The notes under the pieces: model-generated
The model's input: only the letters and a program-made list of their open reading frames with translations
Database searches by the model: none
Told to the model about the DNA's origin: nothing
Assembly: GCA_025997075.1 (NCBI GenBank)
Contig: BNUC01000191.1
Location: 1 to 5,593 of the forward strand
From: Betaproteobacteria bacterium
GTDB lineage: Bacteria > Pseudomonadota > Gammaproteobacteria > Burkholderiales > Rhodocyclaceae
Reading direction: 5' to 3'
DNA: 5,593 bases
Program-made: the position numbers and the translations under genes
Part shown: positions 5,280 to 5,593 of the stretch, in pieces
Layout: each line of letters begins with the position of its first letter
Numbering within the stretch: position 1 is the first letter of the stretch

Positions 5280-5332
5280 GCTGTCGGGGAAAGCGTTCCG
5301 GGCTACGCCCTCCACGCTTTCCCCGACAGCGC
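5278..5332. repeat. Perfect 19-bp inverted repeat inside the IS left end
   Basis: GCGCTGTCGGGGAAAGCGT (5278-5296) and ACGCTTTCCCCGACAGCGC (5314-5332) are perfect inverted copies. Between them a symmetric TCC/TCC internal loop leads to a smaller stem, GGGC (5300-5303) and GCCC (5307-5310), with a TAC loop. The whole 55 bp would fold into one very stable hairpin in RNA or cruciform DNA. It precedes the candidate bridge RNA and could insulate the element from outside transcription, or be a dispersed repeat lodged in the element. Confidence 0.75.
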
Positions 5333-5370
5333 GCCGCCGAAACTCGGAGGTGTTTTATCCTGTTGTTTGT

Positions 5371-5391
5371 TGTTTTGTGTTTTGTGTTTTG
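5371..5391 (+). repeat. Three tandem TGTTTTG units
   Basis: The 7-mer TGTTTTG occurs three times without interruption (5371-5377, 5378-5384, 5385-5391) within a G/T-only stretch starting at 5361. It lies directly before the first hairpin of the candidate bridge RNA. It may be promoter spacer or an unstructured 5' leader; no clear -10 or -35 was found. Confidence 0.6.
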
Positions 5392-5559
5392 TCTCAGGAG
5401 GCCACCTGAGACGGAGTGGCTGGATGCCGAGCCCAACCTGGGGTTTCAAAGCCCGTCGCGTAGATCTTGCAGCAGCCACTCATCCTCTGAACCAAGATCG
5501 GACAGTTTCTTTAGCCCGGCTTGCCGGTAGCCCGTATTCACAAGGTAGATCATTCGAGG
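5391..5559 (+). ncRNA. Candidate IS110 bridge RNA (guide RNA for target and donor DNA)
   Basis: About 170 nt fold into the three-part layout known for IS110 bridge RNAs. (1) A 5' hairpin: GTCTCAGG (5391-5398) with CCTGAGAC (5405-5412). (2) A first stem of nine pairs, GAGTGGCTG (5414-5422) with CAGCCACTC (5473-5481), whose internal loop holds AGCCCAACCT (5430-5439) and GCGTAG (5458-5463) on either side of a small apical hairpin (5441-5454). (3) A second stem, CCTC-T-GAA (5484-5491) with TTCGAGG (5553-5559), with one bulged T, an internal loop holding CAGTTTCT (5503-5510) and ACAAG (5540-5544), and an apical hairpin CCGG-CTTG-CCGG (5516-5527). The two halves of each loop would base-pair with target and donor DNA and bring them to the transposase. 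The first-loop guide matches the observed left flank and the second-loop guide matches the element's first bases, both across a CT core. The 3' end overlaps the transposase Shine-Dalgarno, so RNA and protein output may be linked. Transcript ends are unknown. Confidence 0.6.
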
Positions 5560-5569
5560 AACCGTTTTT

Positions 5570-5593
5570 ATGAACACGTTATTTCATCTGGGG
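5570..5593 (+). CDS. Probable IS110-family transposase, first eight codons (runs off the window)
   Basis: An ATG at 5570 with GAGGA (5556-5560) nine bases upstream opens a frame reading MNTLFHLG to the window edge. Many IS110-family DEDD transposases begin with a short hydrophobic strand ending in G just before the I-D-V catalytic aspartate motif, so this fits that family, but eight residues alone cannot prove it. The call leans on the bridge-RNA-like leader upstream and on the broken REP-like repeat at 5242. Confidence 0.5.

Larger units (their letters stand above)
5243..5593 (+). mobile_element. IS110-type element, left end and start of transposase (runs off the window)
   Basis: The element begins after the CT core at 5241-5242 and continues past the window edge. 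Its 327-bp left end holds a large palindrome (5278-5332), a G/T-rich triplicated 7-mer (5371-5391), a candidate bridge RNA (5391-5559) and a transposase start at 5570. A long noncoding left end carrying guide RNA before the transposase is the layout of the IS110 group, whereas the IS1111 group places it after the gene. The boundary is inferred from guide matches and from the break in a REP-like repeat; the right end is not visible. Confidence 0.58.

Noticed and set aside
5356..5361. TATCCT as -10 promoter element for the bridge RNA
   Set aside because: Only four of six consensus bases, no -35 at the right distance, and IS110 promoters often need the circular junction that is absent here.
5212..5573. 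Two small plus-strand frames in the IS left end
   Set aside because: They run through palindromes and the structured RNA, lack ribosome sites and have low-complexity composition.
1..5593. CRISPR array, tRNA or rRNA genes
   Set aside because: No regularly spaced repeats and no cloverleaf with tRNA T-arm motifs or rRNA segments were seen.

Overview
The window looks like accessory chromosome from a GC-rich proteobacterium, probably a betaproteobacterium of the Rhodocyclales type. That placement rests on gene style and on the kinds of dispersed palindromes present; it is inferred from memory, not from a search. Ordinary metabolic genes are separated by many short palindromic repeats and bracketed by the 5' ends of two IS110-family transposases that point outward.

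Layout. Positions 1-32 (minus) hold the first codons of an IS110-type transposase (MKYSGIDLHS...), followed by about 220 bp of dyad-rich upstream DNA. A 125-bp MITE-like inverted repeat (257-381) overlaps the 3' end of a secreted SNase-like nuclease gene (355-948, minus) and supplies its last codons and stop. A broken gene start (979-1209, minus) precedes it. Two dispersed hairpin repeats (1301-1408) lie next to a LysE/RhtB-type exporter (1411-2010, minus). A divergent TRAP transporter operon follows: dctP (2211-3218), dctQ (3380-3856) and dctM (3856-5136), with a three-hairpin repeat between dctP and dctQ. Two REP-like palindromes follow dctM, and the second is cut off at the left end of another IS110-type element (5243 to beyond the window), whose transposase starts at 5570.

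Main finding. The noncoding leader of the right-hand element reads as a bridge RNA (about 5391-5559). It has a 5' hairpin, a first stem-loop with an internal loop (target-binding type) and a second stem-loop with an internal loop (donor-binding type). The first loop carries CCCAACCT, identical to the eight bases at the element's left junction (5235-5242). The second loop carries ACAAG, the reverse complement of CTTGT at 5241-5245, across the same CT core. Together they place the left end after CT at 5241-5242 and predict a target of about AGCCCAAC-CT-ACGC, inside a REP-like repeat. An unoccupied near-match lies on the opposite strand at 5157-5169. Family membership rests on only eight transposase codons, so the RNA architecture and the guide matches carry most of the weight.

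Function. DctP (periplasmic binding protein), DctQ and DctM form one sodium- or proton-coupled uptake system, probably for an organic acid; the substrate cannot be read from sequence. The LysE-type exporter is transcribed away from it. The nuclease is a secreted or periplasmic enzyme unrelated to transport.
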